From Anabaena sp. UHCC 0204 (GTDB taxonomy: Bacteria > Cyanobacteriota > Cyanobacteriia > Cyanobacteriales > Nostocaceae), in contig NZ_VIKW01000001.1 in the NCBI RefSeq assembly GCF_009711975.1, positions 168,824 to 232,823 of the forward strand: a stretch of 64,000 nt of DNA. The letters are read 5' to 3'. A model generated the notes under the pieces. The model ran no database searches, had not been told where the DNA came from, and saw nothing but the letters and a program-made list of their open reading frames with translations. Made by a program: the position numbers and the translations under genes. Positions 1 through 9,842 of the stretch are shown here, piece after piece. Numbering within the stretch: the stretch's first letter is position 1; each line of letters begins with the position of its first letter.

Positions 1-411
1 TGTTTCTTGCTGATCTTCAATATTATCCGTATAAGGAGCAATAAATGTTTGTAAGGCGATATTACCAACCTTCATTTTTGGTTGGTTATATAAATCATGC
101 CCCAGCATACTTGTCAGTGATAATATTGCTAACACCAAAATTATTGAGGAGCGTTTTTGATGTATCCATTTAAAAAGAACTGTATCAAGTCCGCCTTTTT
201 TTTTCAGTACGTTACCAGACGATTTATTTGTTTGCCTGTGTTTACCTTGTTTTCCTTGATGACTATTTGTTGATAAATAGAGAAGTATATCTTTGAAGAA
301 ATTCCTATGCAGTTTTTGATGGCGCTTTCCTTTGCGGAATAGCACTTTATACTGTCGCTGCCATTGCCTTAAATGCTGGCTCAAGGACTGCAAAAATCGC
401 TGCGTTTTCAT
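1..411 (-). CDS. 7TM-HD (PgpH/YqfF-type) phosphohydrolase, N-terminal part, cut by window edge
   Basis: The frame is open for 137 codons from an ATG at 411 down to base 1, so only the N-terminus is present. A basic, Gln/Lys/Arg-rich cytoplasmic start (residues 1-88) leads to one membrane segment (about 89-104). It is followed by NQPKMKVGNIALQTFIAP, which resembles the opening of the extracellular 7TMR-HDED region of HD-domain phosphohydrolases of the PgpH/YqfF family. Members of that family hydrolyse cyclic di-AMP in other bacteria. The catalytic HD domain lies outside the window, so activity cannot be judged here. Family assignment rests on this short segment plus topology. Confidence 0.6.
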   Translation of the reverse strand, partial: MKTQRFLQSLSQHLRQWQRQYKVLFRKGKRHQKLHRNFFKDILLYLSTNSHQGKQGKHRQTNKSSGNVLKKKGGLDTVLFKWIHQKRSSIILVLAILSLTSMLGHDLYNQPKMKVGNIALQTFIAPYTDNIEDQQET

Positions 412-594
412 CTTTCCTTCCGCGAAATACCCCAAGTATGGCTGATGCCTCTGGCTCCCGAAGGGATACGCCACCCAAGTTAGATTAGAACTTAGGGATG
501 GATAGCGGTTTGTATTTTACCTTATTTAGGGTTAAATACGAGTCTCTAAGTTTACTACATAATTGGTCACGTGCTTTGCCTAATCATAATTCTT

Positions 595-1506
595 TCAACG
601 AATAATATGAGGAGCAGCAAAGATAGTATATCCTTTCTCTACAAATTCGCTAAAATCATCGTTTAGGTCATACACTCCCGACCATACCTCCATCATTGTA
701 TCGGCTAATTTTAGCATCTGAGCAAAACTATGAAGTCCCCATTTGGAGGATTTGTTAGCTAAAACAGGAATTTGCCAATTTATAGGTATACCGACGGAAC
801 TATTGTATGCACCTGATAATGATCCGGTAATTGCACTTATAACATCTTGATTAACTAAATCGTGATTTTGAGTAGCCCGTAATATTGTGAGGGGAAAGTC
901 TTCTAGGGTACTCAGGAAGCAATAAATAGCTAAACTAATATTGCTAGTGAATGTTTCCTCTAACTGGTGCTGCGTGGCTATACTGCTCAATTCCCTGCAC
1001 GCTATTTCTAGTCCTGCCCCTTTTTCTAATAAAGCATTGACTTTTATTAACTCTTGTGGTAAAGAAGTTGATGTGTTACCTAAAAAACTAACTGTTTCCG
1101 AAATGAGGTGAATGGGGTTTAGTTTTTCATTGAGAGATCGAGCGATCGCATATCCTATGATTAAACTAGCATCTGTGACAACTGGCTCATTTTGCCAATT
1201 CAATATTCTTTGCACTGCTAGGATATTTTCTCGCATTTTTGCAGTATCTTCATGAAAAAAAATTACTACTGGTAAGGTAGCGAAAATTATTTGTCCCCAG
1301 GAGTTAATATTTGTTTCTAATTCAATCCCTGCTTGTTGCTGACGCTTGAGCCAATCATCTACATCTAGTTTTCCTAAACTAATTAAACTTTCTGTCCCCA
1401 AAACGGCAATTTTACCCAAATCACAACTATTTCCGTTAGCTAAACTCTCTCCTAACAATGCTCCCAGAAATATACCCCTAACCCGATTAACGAGAGAATA
1501 ACGCAT
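595..1506 (-). CDS. ADP-ribosylglycohydrolase-like protein, apparently without catalytic residues
   Basis: 303 residues. The opening VRGIFLGALLGESLA matches the glycine-rich first helix of the ADP-ribosylglycohydrolase (DraG) fold, and DASLIIGYAIARSL and AITGSLSGAYNSS look like later core helices. The usual magnesium-binding motifs (TDDT near residue 30-60 and GGDSDT near the C-terminus) are absent, whereas both are present in the second family member of this window at 59630-60436. I infer a pseudo-enzyme or a strongly diverged member. It is followed (minus strand) by an STRR tract and lies 40 bp downstream of aroQ, in the same direction. Confidence 0.6.
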   Translation of the reverse strand: MRYSLVNRVRGIFLGALLGESLANGNSCDLGKIAVLGTESLISLGKLDVDDWLKRQQQAGIELETNINSWGQIIFATLPVVIFFHEDTAKMRENILAVQRILNWQNEPVVTDASLIIGYAIARSLNEKLNPIHLISETVSFLGNTSTSLPQELIKVNALLEKGAGLEIACRELSSIATQHQLEETFTSNISLAIYCFLSTLEDFPLTILRATQNHDLVNQDVISAITGSLSGAYNSSVGIPINWQIPVLANKSSKWGLHSFAQMLKLADTMMEVWSGVYDLNDDFSEFVEKGYTIFAAPHIIR

Positions 1507-1546
1507 GATTTTTAATTGTCAATTGTCAATTATCAATTGTCAATTA
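1507..1546. repeat. STRR tract (TTGTCAA units)
   Basis: Near-perfect heptamer repeats of the TTGTCAA/TTATCAA type fill the gap between aroQ and the ADP-ribosylglycohydrolase-like gene. Tracts of this class recur throughout the window and are typical of heterocystous cyanobacteria. Confidence 0.8.
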
Positions 1547-2041
1547 TTACTGCCTTAAATAATACACCAGTGCTTGCAAGCCCAACACATAGCTTTGAGC
1601 GCCAAAACCACTAATTTGACCAATTGCTACCGGTGCTATATGAGAATGATGACGGAAATCTTCCCGACGATAAATATTACTTAGATGCACTTCGACAGTA
1701 GGTAAATTAACAGCCGCGATCGCATCTCGTAAAGCTACACTCGTATGAGTGTAAGCTCCCGCGTTTATGACAATTCCCTGATGCTTGCCTAATGCCCCAT
1801 GAATAGCATCTATTAAAACCCCTTCATGATTTGACTGCACGGGTAACGTCTCTACTTGTAGATGCACTGCTTCTGCTTCTAACAAGCGATTAATTTCTGC
1901 TAAAGTTAAAGAACCATAAATTCCAGGTTCTCTGAGTCCTAGCAAATTTAGGTTTGGCCCATGCAGCACTAAAATACTTAAAACTGGCAAATTCAACTCC
2001 CACACCTTGAAAATTTTAGCGACGGCGCATAGAAGGTTCAT
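1547..2041 (-). CDS. aroQ: 3-dehydroquinate dehydratase, type II
   Basis: Converts 3-dehydroquinate to 3-dehydroshikimate in the shikimate pathway. Type II signature elements are visible: [11 protein letters not shown] at the start of the fold, IYGS with the catalytic-loop tyrosine region, [16 protein letters not shown] (substrate-binding Asn and His neighbourhood) and [17 protein letters not shown]. The ATG at 2041 gives 164 residues, lies inside the upstream small ORF (26-bp overlap) and has no ribosome site. A TTG at 1990 preceded by GGGAG would give 148 residues, close to the family's usual length, and is my preferred start. aroE, the next pathway enzyme, is elsewhere in the window (36377). 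Confidence 0.93.
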   Translation of the reverse strand: MNLLCAVAKIFKVWELNLPVLSILVLHGPNLNLLGLREPGIYGSLTLAEINRLLEAEAVHLQVETLPVQSNHEGVLIDAIHGALGKHQGIVINAGAYTHTSVALRDAIAAVNLPTVEVHLSNIYRREDFRHHSHIAPVAIGQISGFGAQSYVLGLQALVYYLRQ

Positions 2042-2156
2042 GCACAGGAATAGGAATCAGTTCCGGTTCCGGTTCAGCCTCTGGACCTAGCAGGCTATCA
2101 ATTAACTTTCGCGCTAATTCTTTCAGCTTTTCCAGTACCTTTTCTATATAATCCAT
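2016..2156 (-). CDS. Small conserved-looking acidic/proline protein upstream of aroQ
   Basis: A 46-codon ORF starting at ATG 2156, with AGGAG about 13 bp upstream. The product begins [20 protein letters not shown], an amphipathic helix rich in Lys/Glu/Leu, followed by a Glu-Pro alternating segment ([13 protein letters not shown]) and an MRRR end. It overlaps the long form of aroQ in another frame. I do not recognise a function. The good ribosome site, the clean helix-plus-linker composition and the tight coupling to aroQ argue that it is translated. Confidence 0.5.
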   Translation of the reverse strand: MDYIEKVLEKLKELARKLIDSLLGPEAEPEPELIPIPVHEPSMRRR

Positions 2157-2518
2157 TAAATTGACCGCTCCTGAGATACTACCTCAATTTTATTTAACCA
2201 GGTCGCAGAAACTCGCGTATTATCGCACCTTTAGCCTTTAATCAGGTTGACACTTTTCCATAATTATGGTAACAACCACTAGGAAATTGTAATTTTGTGT
2301 TTTCCCTTACTTATTAGATTATCACATCTACAATTCTTAATGAGTAATTAGTGATAGGAATCAATTTTAGGAGTCAGGAGAAGAAAGAAAAAGTATTATG
2401 ACTTACGCAATAAATGGCTTAAAACCTGATTTTTCCGTAGGGGTAATTCATGAATTACCCCTACTATTGTGATGTTGTGCGTAAATCCTGAGTATATTTC
2501 TCCCCCTTTCCCCTGCGT
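2157..2518. other. Intergenic region between topA and the aroQ cluster
   Basis: About 360 bp without a gene. It holds a small inverted-repeat element (2400-2487, listed separately) and AT-rich sequence. The first 180 bp should contain the promoter for the minus-strand small ORF/aroQ unit, but no convincing -35/-10 pair stands out. Confidence 0.6.
2400..2487. mobile_element. MITE-like palindromic element
   Basis: Terminal inverted repeats GACTTACGCA (2400-2409) and TGCGTAAATC (2478-2487, one mismatch) enclose a perfect 28-bp palindrome at 2437-2464 with arms GTAGGGGTAATTCA. The ends resemble the GACTTACGCA termini of many small non-autonomous elements in Nostocales. It lies just downstream of topA, where the hairpin could also end transcription. 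Confidence 0.55.
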
Positions 2519-5158
2519 TTAACTGGCTGTGTCTTTCTTTTTTCCTCTTGTAGTGGTTGACTTAGTTGTTGATTTAGTGGTTGACTTAGTTGTTTTGCGT
2601 GTAGATTTTGTAGATGCTTTGGCTGACAGTAATTCAATTGCTGTAGACAGAGTTATATTTTCTACTGATTCACCTTCGGGAATACTGACATTAGTTTTCC
2701 CATGTTTAATGTAAGGTCCATAGGGTCCATCATAGATATTTATGGGCGAATCATCTTCTGGATGTGGACCTAATTCCCGTAAAGCTTCTTTTGACTTACT
2801 CTTGGCGGATGCACGTCCTTTTTTAGGTTCTGCCAGTAATTCCAAAGCACGATCTAGAGAAATTGTCAAGACATTATCCGTAGATTTCAGGGAACGGTAA
2901 TCTTTCCCCTCTTTCCCTTGGTCATGGACAACATAAGGACCAAATCTTCCTAAACTAGCTTGGATTTTTCCACCAGTTTCTGGATGAGTTCCCAAAGCAC
3001 GGGGCAAAGACAATAGACCAACAGCCATGTCTAAAGTAATTGTTTCCGGTGTTACACCTTTGAGTAAGGACGCTTGTTTGGGTTTGGGATTTTCCTCAGT
3101 TTTGTCACCTAGCTGAACATAAGGACCATAAGCACCAATTTTGATATAAATTGGTTCTCCAGTTTCCGGATGACGACCGAGTTGATCCGGACCCACAATT
3201 TTTTGTTTAAGGAGGATTTCCACCTGTTTGGGATTAAGGTCAGCAGGTGTGAGGTTTTTGGGGATAGAAGCTGTCACTACCTCTTCACCATTAGTAACTT
3301 CGATGTAAGGACCATATTTACCAATACGGACTTTAGCATCTAAATTTTCTAGTTCTACAGTTCTAGCTTTACTGGCATCAATTTCGGTTTCCCGTTCCCT
3401 CACCAAAGTTTCTAAACCTTGTTCACCAAGATAAAATTTCTTTAAGTAAGGTAGCCATTTAGCTTCACCTGTAGCAATTTCATCCAAGGTTTGCTCCATT
3501 TTGGAGGTAAAACTAGGATCAACAATATCTGGAAAATGTTTTTCCAATAAATCAGTTACAGCAAAGGCAGTGAAAGTAGGAATCAGGGCATTATTCACCA
3601 ATTGGGCATAATCTTTATCAATGATTGTGCCAATGATGCTGGCGTAGGTACTAGGACGACCAATCCCTTCACTTTCTAAAGTTTTTACCAGAGTTGCTTC
3701 AGTGTAACGGGCGGGGGGTTGGGTTTCATGTCCTACCGCTTCCAGTTCACGACACAATGGATGATCCCCAACTTTGAGAGGAGGTAAAATTACTTCCTGA
3801 TCTTCTAAAGCGGCTTCAGGATCATCAGAACCTTCTACGTAGGCGCGGAGGTATCCTGGAAAATCTATCCGCTTCCCAGAGGAACGAAAACCAGCTTCTT
3901 CCACTTGTAGCTGGACGGTAATTTGAGTTTGACGAGAGTCAGCCATTTGAGAGGCGACGGTGCGTTTCCAAATCAAGTCATAGATAGCAAATTCCCGGCC
4001 ACCCAAACCGGTTTCTTGGGGGGTACGGAAACTGCTCCCCGCAGGACGAATGGCTTCGTGGGCTTCTTGTGCGCCTTTCGATTTAGTGGTGTATTGCCGG
4101 GGTTGGGGACTCAGGTATTGTTTCCCGTATTTTTGTTCTACACAACTGCGAGCGGCAGCGATCGCTTGATCAGATAAATGCACCGAATCTGTCCGCATAT
4201 AGGTAATATACCCTTGCTCATACAAATTCTGAGCTACCCGCATGGTGTCCCGTGCTGACAAGCGCAATTTGCGGTTAGATTCTTGTTGCAGTGTAGAAGT
4301 AGTAAACGGTGGTGCAGGTTTGCGAGTGACGGGACGTTCTTCCATATCCGTCACTGACCAAGTTTTTCCCTCTAGGCGTGCCTTTAGGGCTTCTGCTTGC
4401 TCCTCGTTGAGTAATACTACTTTGCGACCTGCGGTAATTTCTCCCGTTGTAGAGTCAAAATCACTACCTGTAGCAACTTTCGTACCTGCTAGAGCTACTA
4501 ACACGGCGCTAAAAGGACTTTTTTCCTGCTCTAGGCTGGCTTTTAAATCCCAATATGCACCTTCATGGAAAGCCCGGCGTTGCCGTTCTTTTGTGACTAA
4601 TAACCGCACTGCTACAGATTGAACTCGTCCGGCGGATAACCCCCAGGCAATTTTTTTCCACAACAGGGGCGATAGGGTATATCCTACTAATCGATCTAAA
4701 ATGCGCCGGGTTTCTTGGGCGCGAACTAACTGCTCATCAATGGTGCGGCAGTTTTTCAAAGCTTTTTGAATGGCTTCTTTTGTAATTTCATGAAACACCA
4801 TTCGCTTTGTCGGCACTTTCGGCTTGAGCAATTGGTATAAATGCCAACTAATGCTTTCCCCTTCCCGGTCTTCGTCAGTTGCCAAAATCAGTTCAGTTAC
4901 ACCTTTGAGGGCTTCTTTAAGCTGAGTGACAATTTTCTTTTTGTCTTTGGGAACGACATAAACCGGTTCAAAGTCGGCTTCTACATTTACCCCAAGCTGC
5001 GCCCATTTTTCTCCTTTGACGGCGGCGGGAATTTCACTGGCCGATTGTGGAAGGTCACGGACGTGACCCATGGAAGCTTCTACCTGATAGTCTTTTGGCA
5101 GGTAGTTGCGAATGGTACGAGCTTTTGTCGGAGATTCGACGATGACAAGAGTTGACAT
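2519..5158 (-). CDS. topA: DNA topoisomerase I
   Basis: 879 residues, type IA topoisomerase that relaxes negative supercoils. TOPRIM domain at the N-terminus (VIVESPTKA, and ATDEDREGE with the acidic metal triad). The active-site tyrosine is in [10 protein letters not shown] at about residue 320, and the GRPSTYA motif follows further on. The C-terminus carries four GxYGPY-type repeats ([38 protein letters not shown]) instead of cysteine zinc ribbons. It ends in a Lys/Thr/Ser tail built from repeated KSTT units, encoded by imperfect GTTGACTTAGTT/GTGGTTGAT-type repeats at about 2550-2600. The tail is probably a nucleic-acid-binding extension of variable length. Confidence 0.97.
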   Translation of the reverse strand: MSTLVIVESPTKARTIRNYLPKDYQVEASMGHVRDLPQSASEIPAAVKGEKWAQLGVNVEADFEPVYVVPKDKKKIVTQLKEALKGVTELILATDEDREGESISWHLYQLLKPKVPTKRMVFHEITKEAIQKALKNCRTIDEQLVRAQETRRILDRLVGYTLSPLLWKKIAWGLSAGRVQSVAVRLLVTKERQRRAFHEGAYWDLKASLEQEKSPFSAVLVALAGTKVATGSDFDSTTGEITAGRKVVLLNEEQAEALKARLEGKTWSVTDMEERPVTRKPAPPFTTSTLQQESNRKLRLSARDTMRVAQNLYEQGYITYMRTDSVHLSDQAIAAARSCVEQKYGKQYLSPQPRQYTTKSKGAQEAHEAIRPAGSSFRTPQETGLGGREFAIYDLIWKRTVASQMADSRQTQITVQLQVEEAGFRSSGKRIDFPGYLRAYVEGSDDPEAALEDQEVILPPLKVGDHPLCRELEAVGHETQPPARYTEATLVKTLESEGIGRPSTYASIIGTIIDKDYAQLVNNALIPTFTAFAVTDLLEKHFPDIVDPSFTSKMEQTLDEIATGEAKWLPYLKKFYLGEQGLETLVRERETEIDASKARTVELENLDAKVRIGKYGPYIEVTNGEEVVTASIPKNLTPADLNPKQVEILLKQKIVGPDQLGRHPETGEPIYIKIGAYGPYVQLGDKTEENPKPKQASLLKGVTPETITLDMAVGLLSLPRALGTHPETGGKIQASLGRFGPYVVHDQGKEGKDYRSLKSTDNVLTISLDRALELLAEPKKGRASAKSKSKEALRELGPHPEDDSPINIYDGPYGPYIKHGKTNVSIPEGESVENITLSTAIELLSAKASTKSTRKTTKSTTKSTTKSTTTRGKKKDTAS

Positions 5159-5620
5159 GGAAATTAAAAAAAAGAATAGCTATAAAGCTAAACAGTCAAG
5201 TTGGATTAATTTTTGCGAAATGTCAAGTGGAACTGTCAACTAAAATTATAGAGGTGCTGACTGTAGAAGCTAAGAGGTCAATTAGGAAATGAGAACGGAG
5301 ATAGGATAAAAGTGGCAGTATTTACATCCTTGTTTATACTTTATACTTCTTATTTGCTGAGAGCTTAATTAAATTTTTGTTGTTTTCATCTCAACTCATC
5401 GAACCAGGTAACTTTTATATAAATTTCCCTAATAAATGTAAAATGAGATACATATTACCATAAAACACCACAAATATACATTTTTTTTCTGGTTTCTAGA
5501 TGATTTGTGTTAATCTAAGTCTAGAGATATAAGTCCGGTGCTACAGATATTGTTATCAGTAAAAATGTCTGTTTGTGTAACTGTGCTACATCTCTATATC
5601 AATGGATTTTGGAGAGTTTC
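5159..5620. other. Divergent intergenic region topA / RNA-binding protein
   Basis: About 460 AT-rich bases that must contain both divergent promoters. The last 100 bases before the rbp start form a plausible long 5' leader, as usual for cyanobacterial cold-inducible RRM genes, ending in a GGAGAG ribosome site. No open reading frame or clear repeat seen. Confidence 0.5.
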
Positions 5621-5911
5621 ATGTCAATTTACGTAGGAAACCTAGCCTACAGCGTCACACAAGAGGACCTGACTCAAGTATTTGCTGAGTATGGTTCTGT
5701 TAAACGAGTTCAGTTACCCACAGATAGGGAAACAGGCCGTGTACGAGGCTTTGGGTTCGTAGAAATGGAATCAGATCAGGCAGAAGAAGCAGCTATTCAA
5801 GGACTTGATGGTGCGGAATGGATGGGACGCGTCATGAAGGTGAATAAAGCTCGACCACGGGAGGAAAAAGGCAATCGCTCAAGTAGTGATGGCTACTCTC
5901 AACGGTATTAA
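5621..5911 (+). CDS. rbp: RRM-domain RNA-binding protein (cyanobacterial Rbp type)
   Basis: 96 residues from the ATG at 5621, which has GGAGAG just upstream. The longer ORF from 5573 adds 16 unlike residues and is not preferred. A single RRM carries RNP2 (IYVGNLAY, residues 3-10) and RNP1 (RGFGFVEM, about 44-51), followed by a short Arg/Ser-rich tail ending in SSSDGYSQRY. Such proteins bind single-stranded RNA and are often cold-induced in cyanobacteria. The long 5' leader and the downstream terminator suggest a monocistronic, post-transcriptionally regulated unit. Confidence 0.92.
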   Translation: MSIYVGNLAYSVTQEDLTQVFAEYGSVKRVQLPTDRETGRVRGFGFVEMESDQAEEAAIQGLDGAEWMGRVMKVNKARPREEKGNRSSSDGYSQRY

Positions 5912-5938
5912 TTTTTTAATCAAAATTACTTAGCCTTA

Positions 5939-5969
5939 ACAGTTCAGTTTTATACTGGACTGTTTGTTT
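5939..5969 (+). terminator. Rho-independent terminator of the rbp gene
   Basis: ACAGTTCAGT (5939-5948) pairs with ACTGGACTGT (5953-5962) with one G-T mismatch over a 4-base loop, followed by TTGTTTTG. It lies 28 bp after the rbp stop codon. Confidence 0.75.
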
Positions 5970-6749
5970 TGCGTTGTTGTAGTATATTTGCGGAGAGGGC
6001 AAAATTCAGCAATTCAGAATTGACACTCTCAGGGCTAAAGCCACTGAGATTCTTGGTTCAACGAGTCCACTTAACTTAGAACCCTTGCGGTATCTAAGCC
6101 AGAGGTGGTTCTCTCCCCAAGCGTTAACTTTCCCTCTGCCCGAAGGTAGTTGCATTACTGCAAATTTTGATTGAGTTTATAATTCTGTGTCGTGTTGATC
6201 GAAGTCGAAACACAAGTCTAGCTCCCATGAAGATTTTACCTATTCCTGGGCAGGAACTAGAACTATGGAATAGAACCCCATATCTTCAGTTGTCAAGGTA
6301 CAGATTGCCGTTAGGCAGTTAGGTTTTTATACAGGTTGATTACCATTCCTGTTGTGAACAGTATAACACCATTGAGAGCAAAGATAACAAAACTTCGCGC
6401 ACCTCAACCAATCTTGATGAAAAGAAAGGCTCTATGCGGTTAAAACCGTGGTCAGTGAGCTTGCCGAACTGCACGAGCGGTCACTGAGCTTGTCGTTAGC
6501 GTAGCGTGGCGTTAGCCATAGTGTCGCTTATATCTCAGGTCTAAAGACACTGAGCTTTACTCTTACCGGATGCTCTTGTAAAAACCACTTAACTTTAGAT
6601 TTAGATTTGGGATTTTATTTACTAAAATGGCGTGTATACGAATTATTAACTATTGAAGATAGAAAGATTAATGCAATTTTAGTTAAGAAGTATAGATAGA
6701 ATAAACTTGTGTTAGCCCTAATGTTTAATCGCTAAAACCTATACATCTC
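5970..6749. mobile_element. Gene-free region with two related hairpin segments; probable decayed IS remnant
   Basis: About 780 bp without an intact gene. Two segments, 6028-6080 and 6534-6600, share a hairpin with outer stem CTCAG/CTGAG, a changed inner stem (GGCT/AGCC versus GTCT/AGAC), and a following CCACTTAACTT. The repetition and the TnpB-like tail overlapping the first copy suggest ends of IS200/IS605-type elements or a non-autonomous derivative. Around 6460-6530 there is the GCTTGTCGTTAGCG-type low-complexity sequence common between cyanobacterial genes. The ndhB promoter presumably lies in the last 150 bp. Confidence 0.4.
6006..6155 (-). pseudogene. Possible TnpB C-terminal remnant (IS200/IS605 family)
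   Basis: On the minus strand an ATG at 6155 opens a 49-residue frame beginning MQLPSGRGKVNAWGENHLW, reminiscent of the C-terminal tails of cyanobacterial TnpB proteins. The 3' end overlaps a hairpin (6028-6048), as tnpB genes overlap the right end of their element. Nothing upstream encodes the RuvC domain, so only a fragment remains. Assignment is by memory of family tails and is tentative. Confidence 0.35.
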
Positions 6750-8312
6750 ATGGATTTTGCTAATTTTGCATCCCAGTTAAATGCTGGAACGATTTTACCA
6801 GAGGGAATTGTCATTCTCACCCTCTTAGGGGTTTTGATCGTTGATTTGATCTTGGGACGGACATCTGCTCGCTGGATAGGATATTTAGCGATCGCTGGTT
6901 TAACAGCCGCGGTTATCGCTCTATACTTCCAATGGGATAGTAGTAATCCCATTGCCTTTACGGGCAGCTTTAATGGTGATGACCTGAGTATTATCTTTCG
7001 CGGTATCATCGCTTTGTCATCAATGGTGACAATATTGATGTCTATTCGCTATGTCGAACAAAGTGGTACGGCTTTAGCTGAATTTATCGCCATTTTGATG
7101 ACTGCAACTTTGGGAGGAATGTTTTTATCCGGTGCTAATGAGTTGGTGATGATTTTCATCTCTCTAGAAGCCCTGAGTATTTCCTCTTATTTGTTGACAG
7201 GTTATACAAAACGTGACCCCCGTTCCAATGAAGCAGCGTTGAAATACCTGTTAATTGGAGCTTCCAGCACAGCCGTATTTTTATATGGTGTCTCACTGCT
7301 GTATGGTTTATCCGGTGGACAAACAGAATTAACTGCGATCGCTAATGGTATCGCTACAGCCAATGTTGGTCAATCTCTAGGCTTAGTTATTGCTCTGGTT
7401 TTTGTAATTGCGGGTATTGGTTTCAAAATTTCCGCTGCACCTTTTCACCAATGGACACCAGACGTTTATGAAGGCGCACCAACTCCAGTTATTGCCTTTT
7501 TATCCGTCGGTTCTAAAGCAGCCGGATTTGCCCTCGCTATCCGTCTATTAACTACTGTCTTCCCTATCGTTGCTGATGAGTGGAGATTTGTCTTCACTGC
7601 CCTTGCAGTCCTGAGTATGGTCTTAGGTAACGTCGTCGCCCTAGCCCAAACCAGCATGAAACGGATGTTAGCTTATTCATCTATTGCCCAAGCTGGGTTT
7701 GTGATGATTGGCTTAATTGCGGGAACTGATGCCGGCTATTCCAGTATGATCTTCTACCTACTGGTATATCTATTCATGAACCTGTGCGGTTTTACCTGTG
7801 TGGTATTGTTCTCTCTGAGAACCGGAACAGACCAAATCGCCGAATACTCAGGTTTATATCAAAAAGACCCACTCTTAACACTGGGTTTGAGTATCTCTCT
7901 GCTTTCATTGGGTGGTATCCCGCCACTAGCCGGATTTTTCGGGAAAATTTACCTATTTTGGGCAGGTTGGCAAGCTGGTCTTTACTGGTTAGTTTTACTA
8001 GGTTTAATTACCAGTGTTGTTTCCATCTACTACTACATTCGTGTAGTTAAAATGATGGTAGTCAAAGAACCTCAAGAAATGTCCGACGTAGTGAAGAATT
8101 ATCCCCAAGTCCGTTGGGATTTACCAGGTCTTAGACCTTTACAAGTGGGTTTGATAGTAACTTTAATAGCGACTACTATCTCTGGAGTTTTATCCAATCC
8201 CTTGTTTACTCTAGCTAATAATGCCGTTGCTAACACTCCCATGTTACAAGTAACCAAGGTTGCCAGTACACAAGCTAGTGTGATGATCAATCAACAGCAA
8301 CAGGAATTTTAA
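6750..8312 (+). CDS. ndhB: NAD(P)H-quinone oxidoreductase subunit 2
   Basis: 520 residues, a polytopic thylakoid membrane subunit of the cyanobacterial NDH-1 complex (antiporter-like proton-translocating subunit, homologous to NuoN). It serves respiration, cyclic electron flow and CO2 uptake. Hydrophobic segments run through the whole length. Recognisable blocks include [20 protein letters not shown] (conserved Glu), [39 protein letters not shown] and [16 protein letters not shown]. The ATG at 6750 gives the standard length. It stands alone between an IS-like remnant and convergent signalling genes. Confidence 0.96.
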   Translation: MDFANFASQLNAGTILPEGIVILTLLGVLIVDLILGRTSARWIGYLAIAGLTAAVIALYFQWDSSNPIAFTGSFNGDDLSIIFRGIIALSSMVTILMSIRYVEQSGTALAEFIAILMTATLGGMFLSGANELVMIFISLEALSISSYLLTGYTKRDPRSNEAALKYLLIGASSTAVFLYGVSLLYGLSGGQTELTAIANGIATANVGQSLGLVIALVFVIAGIGFKISAAPFHQWTPDVYEGAPTPVIAFLSVGSKAAGFALAIRLLTTVFPIVADEWRFVFTALAVLSMVLGNVVALAQTSMKRMLAYSSIAQAGFVMIGLIAGTDAGYSSMIFYLLVYLFMNLCGFTCVVLFSLRTGTDQIAEYSGLYQKDPLLTLGLSISLLSLGGIPPLAGFFGKIYLFWAGWQAGLYWLVLLGLITSVVSIYYYIRVVKMMVVKEPQEMSDVVKNYPQVRWDLPGLRPLQVGLIVTLIATTISGVLSNPLFTLANNAVANTPMLQVTKVASTQASVMINQQQQEF

Positions 8313-8367
8313 TTTCTCAATAATGGGTAATGGGTGATAGGTGATGATTTTTTCTCTTACCAATCCC

Positions 8368-9678
8368 CTATTCCCCATTGTTGTTAATTGGTAAAGTAAT
8401 AATAAATTCTGACCCCTTGCCTAGTACAGAATTCACCTCAATATTACCCCCATGTTTTTCAATAATAATTTCCCTGACAATTGATAAACCCAAACCTGTA
8501 CCTTCACTTATAGATTTAGTGGTAAATAAATGCTCAAATATTTTTTCCTTGGTTGTCGGTGACATCCCTATGCCATTATCTTTAATTCCGATAATTACAT
8601 GATTAGCATCTTCGCTCAGACTGGTTTGAATATGTATTTGATGAGGATTTGCTAAAATATCTTCTGCTTTTTGTTTATGATTAGATTCATCAATAGCATC
8701 AATTGAATTAGCTAATATATTCATGAATACTTGATTTATTGGTCCACTAAAACAGTTAATCAGAGGTAATTTAGCGTAGTTTTTAATTACTTGAATATTA
8801 GGACGATTGGGAGTAGCTTTGAGACGATGTTTGAGAATAATTAAAGTGCTATTAATACAATCATGAATATCACAAAGAACTTGGCGATCGCTATCTCCCC
8901 TAGAAAATGTTCTTAAACTAGTCGTAATATCCCGAATCCGTAACACACCTTCCTGCATAGACGCAATCAAATTAGGTAAATCATCACGAATAAAATCTAG
9001 ATCAATCTCAGATATGGCCGCTGCTAATTCGGGAACAGGATGGGGATAATAAGTTTGATAAAGATCAATAATACACAGCAAATCCTGGATATGTTCTATA
9101 GCCGGTTGTAAATTACCCGCAATAAATCCCACCGGATTATTAATCTCATGGGCTACTCCAGCCACTAAATTTCCCAAAGCAGACATTTTTTCTTTCTGAA
9201 CCAGTTGGGTTTGGGATGCTTGTAAATCCGCTAATGCTTGAGTAAGTTCCGACGTTCTTTCAGCAACTCTAAACTCTAATGTTTTTGTTAAATTCCGTAA
9301 TTGTAAATGAATTTTCAGCCGGGCTAATACTTCCTCTACCTGAAAAGGCTTAATAATGTAATCTACTGCACCTAATTCCAAGCCCTTAACCTTGCTATCT
9401 ATATCAGCTATACCAGTCATGAAAATCACTGGAATATCGCTAGTTTCAGGATTACTCTTCAATTTTTGACAAATTTCAAATCCATCTATACCCGGCATCA
9501 CCAAATCTAACAAAATTAAATCAGGTTGTTGATATTTAACCTGTTTTAAAGCACTTTCTCCATTACTAGCCGTAGAAACATCAAAACCTGAACACTTTAA
9601 TAAATCAGAGATGATTAACAAATTGGTATAGCTGTCATCCACTACTAAAATTAAACTATTTTCTTGTTTATCAGCCAT
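8368..9678 (-). CDS. Response regulator / histidine kinase (REC-HisKA-HATPase)
   Basis: 436 residues, cytoplasmic, without membrane segments. An N-terminal receiver (about 8-125) has phospho-acceptor Asp in LILLDLVMPGIDGF and the switch Lys in DYIIKPF. A coiled-coil linker (VAERTSELTQALADLQASQ) leads to a dimerisation domain with the phospho-His in LVAGVAHEINNPVGF. The ATPase domain carries N box (NILANSIDAI), G1 (IKDNGIGMS) and G2 (GTGLGLSIV). Such receiver-first kinases often work with a second response regulator; the next gene upstream (9843) is a candidate partner in the same direction. Confidence 0.9.
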   Translation of the reverse strand: MADKQENSLILVVDDSYTNLLIISDLLKCSGFDVSTASNGESALKQVKYQQPDLILLDLVMPGIDGFEICQKLKSNPETSDIPVIFMTGIADIDSKVKGLELGAVDYIIKPFQVEEVLARLKIHLQLRNLTKTLEFRVAERTSELTQALADLQASQTQLVQKEKMSALGNLVAGVAHEINNPVGFIAGNLQPAIEHIQDLLCIIDLYQTYYPHPVPELAAAISEIDLDFIRDDLPNLIASMQEGVLRIRDITTSLRTFSRGDSDRQVLCDIHDCINSTLIILKHRLKATPNRPNIQVIKNYAKLPLINCFSGPINQVFMNILANSIDAIDESNHKQKAEDILANPHQIHIQTSLSEDANHVIIGIKDNGIGMSPTTKEKIFEHLFTTKSISEGTGLGLSIVREIIIEKHGGNIEVNSVLGKGSEFIITLPINNNGE

Positions 9679-9842
9679 ACTTCTTCTTGAGAGTCATACA
9701 ATAGTAAAACTCAAACTAATTTATTGGACAAATGCCAAAAAAAATCCTGCCGTTTCTTAGCTAGGTACAACCTAGCATTACTCAATCCATATTTTATCAG
9801 ACTGAGGATTTTAGACGGCAAGAATCATTACCAAAAACAATA

